64,000 nt of DNA, from positions 62,001 through 126,000 of the IMG/VR virus record IMGVR_UViG_3300042895_001344, one strand, 5' to 3'. Each line of letters opens with the position of its first letter. Position 1 is the stretch's first letter. A program made the position numbers and the translations under genes. Shown here one piece after another: positions 51,067-59,774 of the stretch. Under the pieces are notes generated by a model. The model was not told the origin of the DNA. It did not search any database and saw only the letters and a program-made list of their open reading frames with translations. The stretch comes from a virus.

Positions 51067-52896
51067 TTAAAATGTAGCCGTTCCTAATGTTTTAACCCTA
51101 ACTTTAATATCTTTATTTGGGAATCTAATTTGGAAGATTTGATTTGACTTCATAAAGATCATATTATCGGACTGATTTATCAATCTAGTGTTTTGATCTG
51201 TTGTTTGTGATGGTTCTGCGGATGAATATTCACCACCTATTTTACTGTAAACTCTGGTCTCAATTACATTTATCACACCTGATACACTACCTACGATTTT
51301 GTTTAAAGCACCGATAAACAAAGGATCACCCATTTTACGTTTTTCTATTGCAAAATGTTCAATTGTATCCTGAATTACCGTTTGTATAATATCTGTTTGA
51401 TTTGCGTTTTTATCTATGTTTAAATCAATTTCTAACCCCATATCGATGACTTCACCACTTACAATATCCAAATAGTCATTAATCATTTTATATTCCGTAA
51501 GATAGGTTAAAATGTTTGATTTTAATGTATATGAAACAGTATCGGTTAAATTACCTTGGTCATCGTATGATAATAATTTAATTCTAATCTTATTATCTTC
51601 CTCCATAACATTAACCTTCGCAGGTGCTCCATATGTTGATGGCATCGTTTCAATTAATGATTTATAATCATTTAATGTTACCGCTCTATTTTGTGCTGCA
51701 AAGTTATATGAAACCATATTACGAATTTCTTCGATTGTTGGTTGATCTGCACCACCTACTGCAGGTGTTATATTATTAACTCTAAGTGATTGTACCACAC
51801 CAGTATTCTTTGCTGGTACAGGTCCTGAAACTATAAATTCAACATCATCTACGTTTGTAATTACATTCACCCCTAAGTTACTATCTTTACCACCACCCAC
51901 ACGATATTGTACAAATAATGTTGTATTAATTTTTGGTGTAGTTCCTAATGATAGATTATTTAAATAACTCGCCAAATTAACTTTCAATTGTCCTGTCATA
52001 TAGTTATCCAAATTGTCTAATGGATTAACTGTACCCGAACCAAATGTTAATGAAAAATAACCTTCAGGTGTATATTCTGTTATGAATTTATTATTTACAG
52101 GTAAAAATGTTCCTGCAGTAAAATTATTTGTATCTGATACAGATGTTGGGTCTGGTACAAATACTTTGTCTTGAATTAATGATTTAACCTCATACCACTT
52201 ATTTGTGATATTAGAAAATTCATTTGATGTTGGATTACTTGTAAAAGTTGTACCGTCCTTATGAATAACAGATGTTACTCCTAATACGTTTTGTTCAGGT
52301 AAGTATAATTTTAAGAAAGGTTTTTGATCCGCTTGGTTTATAACTCTTCTATAAATTTTTGTTATACCATTTACAACTGGTTCTCTTTTTGTAATTGTAT
52401 AAGATATTAATCTATTATTTACATCAAAATTTGGTATTTTTAATCTATTAGGTTCTCCTTTTTTATTAAATGGAACCGAAAAATCAATATCATCAATTGT
52501 TTCAAAAACTTGACCTCCACCTGAAACTTGTGCTCCACTTTTTAATATACCCAAATATCTAACATCTTCTTTATCTCCTCTTACATCTACAGTAATTGAG
52601 AAATCACATAACGCTACTGATGGTCTAACACCTGGTAATCTAATACCATATGTTTTTGCGATATGATATAATGATTGTCTTTGTTGTGCAAAATCCAACA
52701 TAGTTTCCTGCCAAACTCTATCAATATGAAAATGTAAATTATCCGCAACCGCGGCATTAATATCTAATAATACCGAATAAATCGATGCGTCGTTAAAATT
52801 TTTAACTAAATCAGGATAGTAATTTTTAGTTAATGTTACTAATTCATTTCTTAATCCCTGAAAATCTCTTGTTGCGTATGATATCTGTTTACTCAT
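51067..52896 (-). CDS. gp6-like baseplate wedge protein (J family)
   Basis: A 609-residue protein of the T4 gp6 / P2 gpJ baseplate wedge family. Typical N-terminal part: YATRDFQGLRNELVTLTKNY, then FNDASIYSVLLDINAAVADN and HFHIDRVWQETML; these are the conserved helices of gpJ-like proteins. Later TIEEIRNMVSYNFAAQNRAV and TLNDYKSLIETMP match the second signature (R-A-V-T-x-x-D-Y). The gene follows the gp25-like gene by 1 base. It joins six wedges around the hub. The family call is firm; T4 gp6 is 660 residues. Confidence 0.88.
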   Translation of the reverse strand: MSKQISYATRDFQGLRNELVTLTKNYYPDLVKNFNDASIYSVLLDINAAVADNLHFHIDRVWQETMLDFAQQRQSLYHIAKTYGIRLPGVRPSVALCDFSITVDVRGDKEDVRYLGILKSGAQVSGGGQVFETIDDIDFSVPFNKKGEPNRLKIPNFDVNNRLISYTITKREPVVNGITKIYRRVINQADQKPFLKLYLPEQNVLGVTSVIHKDGTTFTSNPTSNEFSNITNKWYEVKSLIQDKVFVPDPTSVSDTNNFTAGTFLPVNNKFITEYTPEGYFSLTFGSGTVNPLDNLDNYMTGQLKVNLASYLNNLSLGTTPKINTTLFVQYRVGGGKDSNLGVNVITNVDDVEFIVSGPVPAKNTGVVQSLRVNNITPAVGGADQPTIEEIRNMVSYNFAAQNRAVTLNDYKSLIETMPSTYGAPAKVNVMEEDNKIRIKLLSYDDQGNLTDTVSYTLKSNILTYLTEYKMINDYLDIVSGEVIDMGLEIDLNIDKNANQTDIIQTVIQDTIEHFAIEKRKMGDPLFIGALNKIVGSVSGVINVIETRVYSKIGGEYSSAEPSQTTDQNTRLINQSDNMIFMKSNQIFQIRFPNKDIKVRVKTLGTATF

Positions 52897-52897
52897 C

Positions 52898-53350
52898 TTA
52901 TATGTTTAAAATTATAAAGTCGGAAGTTGAAAATGACCCGTTATTAACTGTATATTCTATTTTAACTACCGCCGTATATGGTTTTGTCGATTCATCAGAA
53001 ACCCTAAATAATCTTTCATCTTCATCTTGTGCGATACTTCTTTGTCGATTTGGATCGTCTTCCGCTGATGTTATAGATATATTTGTAATATCTAAGTTTG
53101 GTATGAATTTTTTAACTCCTTCTCTGATTTCTTCTTCAATTAAATTATATGTAATTGCGTCATTTTGATCGAAAATGTATTGATATATTCTTGTTCCAAA
53201 ATCAGGTAAGTAATATCTACTACCTTTTCTTGTTAAAATAAGGTGTATAAGATTGGCTCTAATCTCCTTTTCAGGGATTTCAGTCATATTAAGATAATCT
53301 CCTTTGGGGCTATCTCTAAATGGATAATCAATACCGTACGTTACTGCCAT
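52898..53350 (-). CDS. gp25-like baseplate wedge protein
   Basis: A 150-residue protein of the gp25/GPW-like family (lysozyme-like fold without catalytic need). NMTEIPEKEIRANLIHLILT leads into RKGSRYYLPDFGTRIYQYIF, which contains the conserved L-x-x-x-x-G-x-R-x-x-x-P-x-x-G motif, and EEEIREGVKKFIPNLDI. Start is the ATG at 53348-53350 (MAVTYGIDYPF); the ORF as computed began at a TTG two codons earlier. It joins gp6 in the wedge, and the two genes lie one base apart. Confidence 0.88.
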   Translation of the reverse strand: MAVTYGIDYPFRDSPKGDYLNMTEIPEKEIRANLIHLILTRKGSRYYLPDFGTRIYQYIFDQNDAITYNLIEEEIREGVKKFIPNLDITNISITSAEDDPNRQRSIAQDEDERLFRVSDESTKPYTAVVKIEYTVNNGSFSTSDFIILNI

Positions 53351-53380
53351 ATTCAATAAATATAGATAAACCTAAAATGG

Positions 53381-53548
53381 TTATGTATCCTCTTTTATTT
53401 TTGAGTTCCCTTTTATAATATGTGGGGGGTCATAAGGACAATTTGCACATCCATTGGAACAACAATACCCTCGTTTCTGTAAAAACAAAGAAGTCAGGAC
53501 CATAAGCCCCGACTTCTCATCTATGTAATAATCTACTCCTTCTACCAT
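53381..53548 (-). CDS. DUF5522-type cysteine-rich small protein
   Basis: A 55-residue protein missed by length cut-offs. It starts at ATG 53548-53546, overlapping the reductase stop (TAATG), and ends at TAA 53381-53383. The middle GLMVLTSLFLQKRGYCCSNG followed by CANCPYDPP matches the DUF5522 pattern G-x-M-V-x-T-x-x-x-L-x-x-R-G-Y-C-C-x-x-G-C-x-x-C-P-Y, a small cysteine family common in Bacteroidota chromosomes. It may bind a metal or act as a thiol protein. Coupling to ribonucleotide reductase is unusual. Family by motif memory; function unknown. Confidence 0.75.
   Translation of the reverse strand: MVEGVDYYIDEKSGLMVLTSLFLQKRGYCCSNGCANCPYDPPHIIKGNSKIKEDT
53489..53517 (-). terminator. Terminator-like hairpin inside DUF5522 gene
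   Basis: AGAAGTC (53511-53517, minus strand first) pairs with GACTTCT (53489-53495) with further imperfect GGG/TCC pairing, then TTGTTTTTAC. It lies in the first third of the DUF5522 coding sequence, just after the reductase stop. It may attenuate transcription into the small gene and the baseplate genes. Confidence 0.45.
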
Positions 53549-55809
53549 TAGATACTTGTTACGTCACATTGTGCTCCACTACAAGCCTGAGCAGCATAGT
53601 CAGAAATACTCTTGTATTCTGGTTTATTCAAAATTTCACCGAAGTTTACTTCTTTGAATTGACGAGTAATAGTTTCCCACTTATAGAATAAATGAACGTC
53701 TTTTAAACAATAAACCATTTTCTTCATATCTCCTTTAAAGTAATTCTTAGCAAACTTTTTGGCTCTTGATAACCAATATTCTTTTAATAAAACTTGTTCT
53801 CTTGTTCCTGTTAATAAAATACTTCTATCGAGTAATGTGTCACAAGCCAACCATAAGTTTTGATTAAAGTAATGTAAACCATCAATAATTAAACCTGACG
53901 CTAATAATGATCCTTTACCATATGTTTCAATAACTTCATTTAAATTCAATACTGATGTAAATGGTGCTTGATTGAAATCTTTGTCTCCGTAATCTGACAT
54001 GAAACTAACAGCGGTAAATAAATCTCTTTGTTCCCAAATATAATCAACAATTGCATCTTTATCATCAATAATAACTGTACAAGATGTATTATGATTTACC
54101 GGCATGTAAGCACATAACTCAGGATTAGTTCCCGCATTTACCCAATGTTTTTGAACCAACTTAATTAACTCAAGGTGTTTAATACCTTTCATATCCTTTT
54201 TGAATAAACCAACTTTTGGATTTTCAACTGGAACAAATACAACGTAATCTGATTTAGTTGAAGACCATACACTTTCTTCTAATAAGAATCCCATGTTTTC
54301 TTCCAACCATTTTGCAGTATTACTTTCTTTATTCAACTGCATGATACGGAAATACTTCTCAGAGTGTTCAGGATGAATACCTGACGCAGTTCCTAACACA
54401 ACTGATGCATTACCTGAAGGTTTTACACACGTAGTTCTTGCCGCTTGGTTAATTCCAATTACCGCCGCTAATTCTTTATTAGCATCTTTTACAGCTTGTG
54501 CTCCTTCTTCTAATAATTCAGCATTAAATAATTTAGGATTATTCATCCAACCTGTAATACTAACACCTAACAAAGCTTCTCTTTCAAAGATCGCTTTACT
54601 TGTTTCACCTAAATAAGGGAAATTAGTATATCCCGCTTGTAATGTTCCTAAGAAAGAAGCATCTTTACAAGCCTTTAAAAACTTTTCTTTTGTTGTTGCC
54701 TTCTCAGCATTGATCTCGGTTAAATTACAACCTTGAATACCGAACTTAGATTTGTTGTCTTTAACATATTGTTCAACTTCATCATATTTGATTTTACCAA
54801 AATCAATTGTATCTAATACAGGGATTTTCATAATCTCAAAACATGGATTAAACATATCAAACCAACTGTTCGCAAAAACAAAACCAATATCATTTGCTCC
54901 GTCATTTAATTGTACCAAGTAATTGAATTGTTCTTTAACAACTTCACTTCTCAATAAAATAACTGAGTTATTACTACGACCTCTTTGTGGGTTTTCAATT
55001 CTCCAATTACCTGTCTTAGCGTGGATCATCTCATCATCATTAGGATCAACAATCATATTCAAAGCTGAACGTCTAACTCCTCCCGATAATACAGCATCCG
55101 CTGAATGACAAATAATATCAAACGCTAAAATAGGACGAATTTTTTCTCCTTCATTAGTTAACCACTTTTCAATTAAAGATTCTATTTTTTCTAAAGATTG
55201 TTTTAAACCTTCAGGACCAGGTGCTTTAAAACCACCGCTGATGAATGAACCTTTCTCACGAATTAAAGAATAATCTAATTTAACTTCATAACCTGCATAT
55301 TCAGGGAATGGTTGTTCGTCAACAAAGTAAGATGATAACAATACACCCAATGCGTTTGCCCAACCTTCAATTGAATCTTCAATATAAAAAGTTTTAGTTC
55401 CTAAAGTTCTTTTTTGTATTCTACTTAAATTATTTACAAAAGGAGTTAATAATCCTCCACCAAATCCACAACCAGATAATGCCAAGTAAAAAATCTCTTG
55501 AAATACTCTATTACGAGCAATGTGTCCTGATGTACAGTTAAACATTCTCGTGTTATGTTTCATAATTTGTTCGTGTCTGTATTGTAAGTTTCTTTGTGAA
55601 GCTAATACAGCTTGATCTTTCATACTCTCAACGGCAGATTGTAAATATGGTTCAATTGCCTCAGCATAATCTACATATTTTTTTCTGTGTCCGTCAATTA
55701 TGTTCTCACATGCGTCTTCCCACGTTTCATATCTTTTTTCATCTTCCTTCCATTTGAAATAATCTGAGTGTAACTTTAAGTCACTCAGAAATTTTTTACC
55801 TTTCTGCAT
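53548..55809 (-). CDS. Class II (adenosylcobalamin-dependent) ribonucleotide reductase
   Basis: A 753-residue reductase making deoxyribonucleotides for phage DNA. Motifs: FNCTSGHIAR with C92, the thiyl-radical loop NPC323FEI with E325, GCNLTEI with C361 (second redox cysteine), and the C-terminal reductant pair C743-SGAQ-C748. The single-chain layout and absence of a beta subunit gene nearby fit the monomeric RTPR-type class II. About 30 extra residues separate the NPCFEI and CNLTEI motifs compared with RTPR. Thioredoxin and glutaredoxin (8.1-8.7 kb) could be its reductants. B12 must come from the host. It overlaps the DUF5522 gene. Confidence 0.85.
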   Translation of the reverse strand: MQKGKKFLSDLKLHSDYFKWKEDEKRYETWEDACENIIDGHRKKYVDYAEAIEPYLQSAVESMKDQAVLASQRNLQYRHEQIMKHNTRMFNCTSGHIARNRVFQEIFYLALSGCGFGGGLLTPFVNNLSRIQKRTLGTKTFYIEDSIEGWANALGVLLSSYFVDEQPFPEYAGYEVKLDYSLIREKGSFISGGFKAPGPEGLKQSLEKIESLIEKWLTNEGEKIRPILAFDIICHSADAVLSGGVRRSALNMIVDPNDDEMIHAKTGNWRIENPQRGRSNNSVILLRSEVVKEQFNYLVQLNDGANDIGFVFANSWFDMFNPCFEIMKIPVLDTIDFGKIKYDEVEQYVKDNKSKFGIQGCNLTEINAEKATTKEKFLKACKDASFLGTLQAGYTNFPYLGETSKAIFEREALLGVSITGWMNNPKLFNAELLEEGAQAVKDANKELAAVIGINQAARTTCVKPSGNASVVLGTASGIHPEHSEKYFRIMQLNKESNTAKWLEENMGFLLEESVWSSTKSDYVVFVPVENPKVGLFKKDMKGIKHLELIKLVQKHWVNAGTNPELCAYMPVNHNTSCTVIIDDKDAIVDYIWEQRDLFTAVSFMSDYGDKDFNQAPFTSVLNLNEVIETYGKGSLLASGLIIDGLHYFNQNLWLACDTLLDRSILLTGTREQVLLKEYWLSRAKKFAKNYFKGDMKKMVYCLKDVHLFYKWETITRQFKEVNFGEILNKPEYKSISDYAAQACSGAQCDVTSI

Positions 55810-55842
55810 TTGTTCTTTTTTCTTTTATGTTTGTTTTATTAA

Positions 55843-57219
55843 TTACTTTCCGGCCACTTGTTGTCTCCTTTTAAATGCTTCCGCCGCTCTATTAGCATTT
55901 ATCTGAACTTTTTGTTCTTCGTGTCCCAATAATGTATTTTGAGACTCTGTATCAATAAGAAGAAACTCGTTATTGAATTTACAGTTTTGGAATACAACAC
56001 CATCTCGACCAATACGAGATTTTAATAATGTAAGAGTTGCCAAGTTATGATCTTTTTGTTCTAATGTTTTACCAATAGATAATATAACGTGTGCAATTTG
56101 TGCTTTCTTAATTGACCCACCCATTTGATCTCCAGTTACTACTTCACTTGAAATTGACTCACGGTTACCTTGTGTTGCCGTCCATATTGCCATTTCAAAT
56201 TCTCCTGTCATTGATTCTAAACTTCTCATAATAGAACCTTCACCTTTCCATTCTTCACCATTTGTAGATTTATCAGTTGATATACAATCAACATAATCTA
56301 TAACTAATAAGTCTACTTTTTTAGTTCCGTCAGAATTCATCTTTCTGATTTTATTTTTAATCTCAGAAACTGTAACATTATCACTTGCTAATTTCAATAA
56401 CTTCAAACTACCTTTAGATTTAGCTTGAGCCTCTTCTACTTTAGCCTTTACTTCTTCTTTAAATTCAGGTTGACTATCAGGTGCAATCTCAGTCCAAATC
56501 GTATAGTGTTTTCTTTTAATATTACCTGGATTGTCCTCAAAGAAAATCTGAACAACGTTATAACCTAAGTTATATGCGGTATTAGCGAACTTAGTAAGTA
56601 AGGTAGTCTTACCAGTACCTGTAGGAGCTAATACAACCCCCAATTCTCCGATCCCTAACCCACCCTTAAGTAAGTTGTCAATCCCCACAATACCTGTCGG
56701 TAATGGGTGTCTAAAGTCCTTTTCTAACGCACCGTCAATATCATGAAATACATCCGTTGCTTCATCATTTGAAATACCAACTTGTAATGCCTTTTGAATA
56801 ATTTCCTCAATTTTATTATAAGCCTCAAACTCTCCACTCTCAATAATACTCTGTACACTTTTTAACTCTCTTTTTAAGTTTTGTTGTTTACAGAAGTTAA
56901 GTGCCGTGTCTTTAACATATTCAATTTGGGAATCATTATTTTTAATTGCTTCTAATGTGTCTACGTGAATTTTAGAGGAATCTTTGTTACCGCCTTCAGC
57001 CATGATTTTCTGTGCCAATGTATTATAATCAGGGATTTTGTTGTAATTCTTATACAACTCCTTTGTATTTTCCATAATAAATCTAAAAGAGTTATTATCA
57101 AAAAACTTACTATCTAATACATCAATAATTGTTTCTCCGTACTTCTTATCTTCAATGATCGCTTTAATAAGGGATTGTTGAAACGAAAACCCCAAATACC
57201 CAAAATTCCTTTCTTCCAT
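55843..57219 (-). CDS. Replicative DNA helicase, gp41/DnaB-like
   Basis: A 458-residue RecA-fold hexameric helicase corresponding to T4 gp41. The N-terminal ~150 residues are helical (the DnaB N-domain type). Walker A is APTGTGKTT (198-206), with E228 in FFEDNPG, and Walker B is LLVIDYVDC (304-312). A late CTATQGNR-type sensor (TATQGNRES) follows. It unwinds DNA at the fork, working with the gp61-like primase (30-31 kb). It lies in the replication block between an unknown gene and the reductase. Confidence 0.88.
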   Translation of the reverse strand: MEERNFGYLGFSFQQSLIKAIIEDKKYGETIIDVLDSKFFDNNSFRFIMENTKELYKNYNKIPDYNTLAQKIMAEGGNKDSSKIHVDTLEAIKNNDSQIEYVKDTALNFCKQQNLKRELKSVQSIIESGEFEAYNKIEEIIQKALQVGISNDEATDVFHDIDGALEKDFRHPLPTGIVGIDNLLKGGLGIGELGVVLAPTGTGKTTLLTKFANTAYNLGYNVVQIFFEDNPGNIKRKHYTIWTEIAPDSQPEFKEEVKAKVEEAQAKSKGSLKLLKLASDNVTVSEIKNKIRKMNSDGTKKVDLLVIDYVDCISTDKSTNGEEWKGEGSIMRSLESMTGEFEMAIWTATQGNRESISSEVVTGDQMGGSIKKAQIAHVILSIGKTLEQKDHNLATLTLLKSRIGRDGVVFQNCKFNNEFLLIDTESQNTLLGHEEQKVQINANRAAEAFKRRQQVAGK

Positions 57220-57244
57220 AGTGTTTATTATATATTGTTTTTTC

Positions 57245-57703
57245 TTATAATTCGTATCCTAAATAACTTGTCTCCAATTCTTCTGAAGACAAAATGTCTG
57301 TCAAATCTGACAAAATTCTCTTCAATCTTGGACGAATATCCACCGTGTATCTTGCCTTTGGATGATAAAGATATGCGGGATATAGTCTTTGAATAAATAC
57401 ATCCTCACCCAACTTAATTTCCATTAAAAAATGTTCTTTTTCTGGAATTGCCGACTCATCCACAACCTCCGAATGAAGGATATAGTTTTGATTCTCACAT
57501 AGGTAGTTGGAACTTTTTATTTTCAAATCTTCCATAAAATCCTCACAAATATTTTTTATATAATAGTGAAGATCCATTGAACGTCTGGATTGATCAACAT
57601 GATCTCTAACGTTAAAAAATCTTTGACATACGATATGTCCTTCTAATGACAACAAGAACTCAAATTTGGTTATGTTGTCTTGGTTTTGGTAATCTCTACT
57701 CAT
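57245..57703 (-). CDS. Hypothetical protein, 152 residues, in replication block
   Basis: Not recognised. Soluble protein with strand-rich stretches (FEFLLSLEGHIVCQRFFNVR) and a helical DFMEDLKIKSSNYL. Only three cysteines, no zinc pattern. It overlaps the exonuclease gene by 8 bases and lies 25 bases before the helicase, a place where T4-like phages often carry small replication accessory proteins. Function unknown. Confidence 0.6.
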   Translation of the reverse strand: MSRDYQNQDNITKFEFLLSLEGHIVCQRFFNVRDHVDQSRRSMDLHYYIKNICEDFMEDLKIKSSNYLCENQNYILHSEVVDESAIPEKEHFLMEIKLGEDVFIQRLYPAYLYHPKARYTVDIRPRLKRILSDLTDILSSEELETSYLGYEL

Positions 57704-58730
57704 AGGGTCTTACTTTAATTGTTTTTGTTTTATTATTATTTATGTTTTTTTCTTTTCTTGTTAATCTAAGAAAAGGATTTATAAAATTTATCCAAGCGTC
57801 TTCCGCTTTTGGTAAGATGTTGAAGATTCCGTCTTCTTGCATCATCTTCATTGCATTTTTATATGATCTACCTTCTTGGTCTAACGGTTCATTTATTAAT
57901 AGATCTATGGTTTCTTTTGCGTCGTCCGTTAAAAACGGTTCGTCCAAACTTACTATCCTATTGTTTACGTCGAAGAATTCCTCACCGAGTACACCGTGTT
58001 TTGTTACACCTGTCAATAAATTAGCAATTAACTTATTATGTTTGTCTTGTTCAAATAATTGGTTACATCTATCTCTAACCTGATCGACCGTAATTGGTTG
58101 ATTTCTTAGTTCAGGAACCAAAGACAATAATCTTTTAAGTCCCATTCCTCTTATTCCTGCAATGTTGTCTGATGAGTCCCCACAAATCATTTTAACTAAA
58201 CGAACATTTTCGATGAGAATTTCTTCGTGTTCGTAAACGATTATATCATTAGGTGAATATAATTTCCTATGTGATGGATTGTAAACTTGTGTGTTTTCTG
58301 AAACGAGTTGAGTTAAGTCCCCGTCTGATGAATAAATAATTTTCCTTTCGTTGGGTGAGTTTTGAGTATAGTAAGCGATGTTGTCATCAGTCTCACAATA
58401 CTCAAATTCCCCTTGTCTTACATAAACCTCTTCAAGATATTGTTTGATTCTATCTCTCTGATATAAGTAAGATTGTAAATCTTCTTCTGTTCTTACTCTT
58501 TGTCTTCTGTTTTCTTTGTAGTGTGAGTAAATCTTTCTTCTACATTGTGAACCTTCTAATCCGTCCCAAAAGACAACAATCTTATCTAATTGGTATTGTT
58601 CAAAAGATCTTCTTAAAGTGTTTAGAAAGTGGTAGATACCACCGATATGTGTTCCTTTATAAAACACGTTCTTTGCACCGTAATAACCAATAGTTAATAG
58701 ATTGTCTCCATCAACAAGTAAAACCGACAT
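57696..58730 (-). CDS. 5'-3' exonuclease, FEN1/T4 RNase H-like
   Basis: A 344-residue PIN/FEN-type structure-specific nuclease. Acidic metal ligands: D7 in LLVDGDN, D56 in VVFWDGLEG, E113-T-D115-D116, D136-G-D138 in SSDGDLTQL, and D185/D188 in GDSSDNIAG. The H3TH stretch GIRGMGLKRLL follows, as in FEN1. It removes RNA primers and flaps during lagging-strand synthesis, as T4 RNase H does. The DPxLP-like interaction motif of T4 is not seen. Encoded next to UvsX. Confidence 0.85.
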   Translation of the reverse strand: MSVLLVDGDNLLTIGYYGAKNVFYKGTHIGGIYHFLNTLRRSFEQYQLDKIVVFWDGLEGSQCRRKIYSHYKENRRQRVRTEEDLQSYLYQRDRIKQYLEEVYVRQGEFEYCETDDNIAYYTQNSPNERKIIYSSDGDLTQLVSENTQVYNPSHRKLYSPNDIIVYEHEEILIENVRLVKMICGDSSDNIAGIRGMGLKRLLSLVPELRNQPITVDQVRDRCNQLFEQDKHNKLIANLLTGVTKHGVLGEEFFDVNNRIVSLDEPFLTDDAKETIDLLINEPLDQEGRSYKNAMKMMQEDGIFNILPKAEDAWINFINPFLRLTRKEKNINNNKTKTIKVRPYE

Positions 58731-58739
58731 TTGTTAAAT

Positions 58740-59720
58740 TTAAAGATCACTTTCTTCTGTTACAACTTCTACGTCTGCGATGTCTGTAACATTAACACCT
58801 AACATCTTACTGATGTAATCACCACTTTCTTTTTTATACTCCTCGATAGATTTCTTCTCTTCAGTGTCTTCTCTACCTGGCATAAATCCGTGTGATGTAA
58901 CCAAGATACGTCCATCCTCATATCCTAAACCATTGATGTGGTTTTTCATAATTGAGATTTTTGTTCTTGTTGCTATTTTAACTTTTCTCTTATCTTTTGT
59001 GATTGAGATTTTCGTTGTTCCTGCTCCTTTTTGATTACCAAATAAGAATACGATACTTGAGTTTAACCAAATTGCTTCTCCACCTTTTGCTTTAATCTTC
59101 GGTTGTCCGAAAGGATTATCAGGTAATTCTACCCAAGGTTGGTTAACAATGATTAATGTGTTCGTATAAGGTTTATCTGTCCTTCTTGAACCTGATATAC
59201 GTTGGTTGATACCCATTCCAATTTTGTCAGCCAAAACCGACGCGTTGTGTTGTTTACCACCTTTACCATCGTAAGTCATTTTACAAGGAACCGAACCTAC
59301 CGAATCCCAAAGGATTAATAAATCGTGAGGTAAATCTCCTTTCTCTTGTGCATCTAATAGTTCATTGATATATTCTGTGATTTGTTCGATATATTCAAAA
59401 TCACTATTGAAAAGATAATCTCCGTCTTTATTAAATCCCATTAATTCCGCATGATCCCAACTCCATTTTTGTTCGGTAATAACAAACACAGGAACGACTC
59501 CTTTCTTCTGTGCATCAACCGCAGCTTTTACGAGTGCCGTAGTTTTACCCGTATCACTATGTCCTAATAACATATTGATATGTCCCATTGCAGGACCTGG
59601 AATACCACAAGCGTCTAAGAAAGCGTCACCCAAATCAAAGAAACGATCTGGTTTATATTCTGCCTCTTTCGAGAACTTCTTTTTAATTGCTGAGAAATCA
59701 GTCTTTTTTATACCTGCCAT
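58740..59720 (-). CDS. uvsX: UvsX-like recombinase (RecA family)
   Basis: A 326-residue strand-exchange protein corresponding to T4 UvsX. Walker A is LGHSDTGKTTALV (53-60 core), Walker B is LLILWDS (134-140), and the DNA-binding loop region FGQPKIKAKGGEAI (~204-217) follows. UvsX is ~390 residues; here the C-terminus is acidic (EVVTEESDL). It promotes recombination-dependent replication with gp32 and the gp46/47 pair. No UvsY-like mediator is recognised in the window. The gene lies between SSB and the exonuclease. Confidence 0.88.
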   Translation of the reverse strand: MAGIKKTDFSAIKKKFSKEAEYKPDRFFDLGDAFLDACGIPGPAMGHINMLLGHSDTGKTTALVKAAVDAQKKGVVPVFVITEQKWSWDHAELMGFNKDGDYLFNSDFEYIEQITEYINELLDAQEKGDLPHDLLILWDSVGSVPCKMTYDGKGGKQHNASVLADKIGMGINQRISGSRRTDKPYTNTLIIVNQPWVELPDNPFGQPKIKAKGGEAIWLNSSIVFLFGNQKGAGTTKISITKDKRKVKIATRTKISIMKNHINGLGYEDGRILVTSHGFMPGREDTEEKKSIEEYKKESGDYISKMLGVNVTDIADVEVVTEESDL

Positions 59721-59774
59721 AATATTGTTTTAAAAATGGGGCTTCTGACGTTATCTCCACCCCTCCGTTAATAA

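Noticed and set aside
53351-53356. TTG start for the gp25-like protein
   Set aside because: An ATG two codons later (MAVTYG) gives a normal start, so the TTG is not needed.
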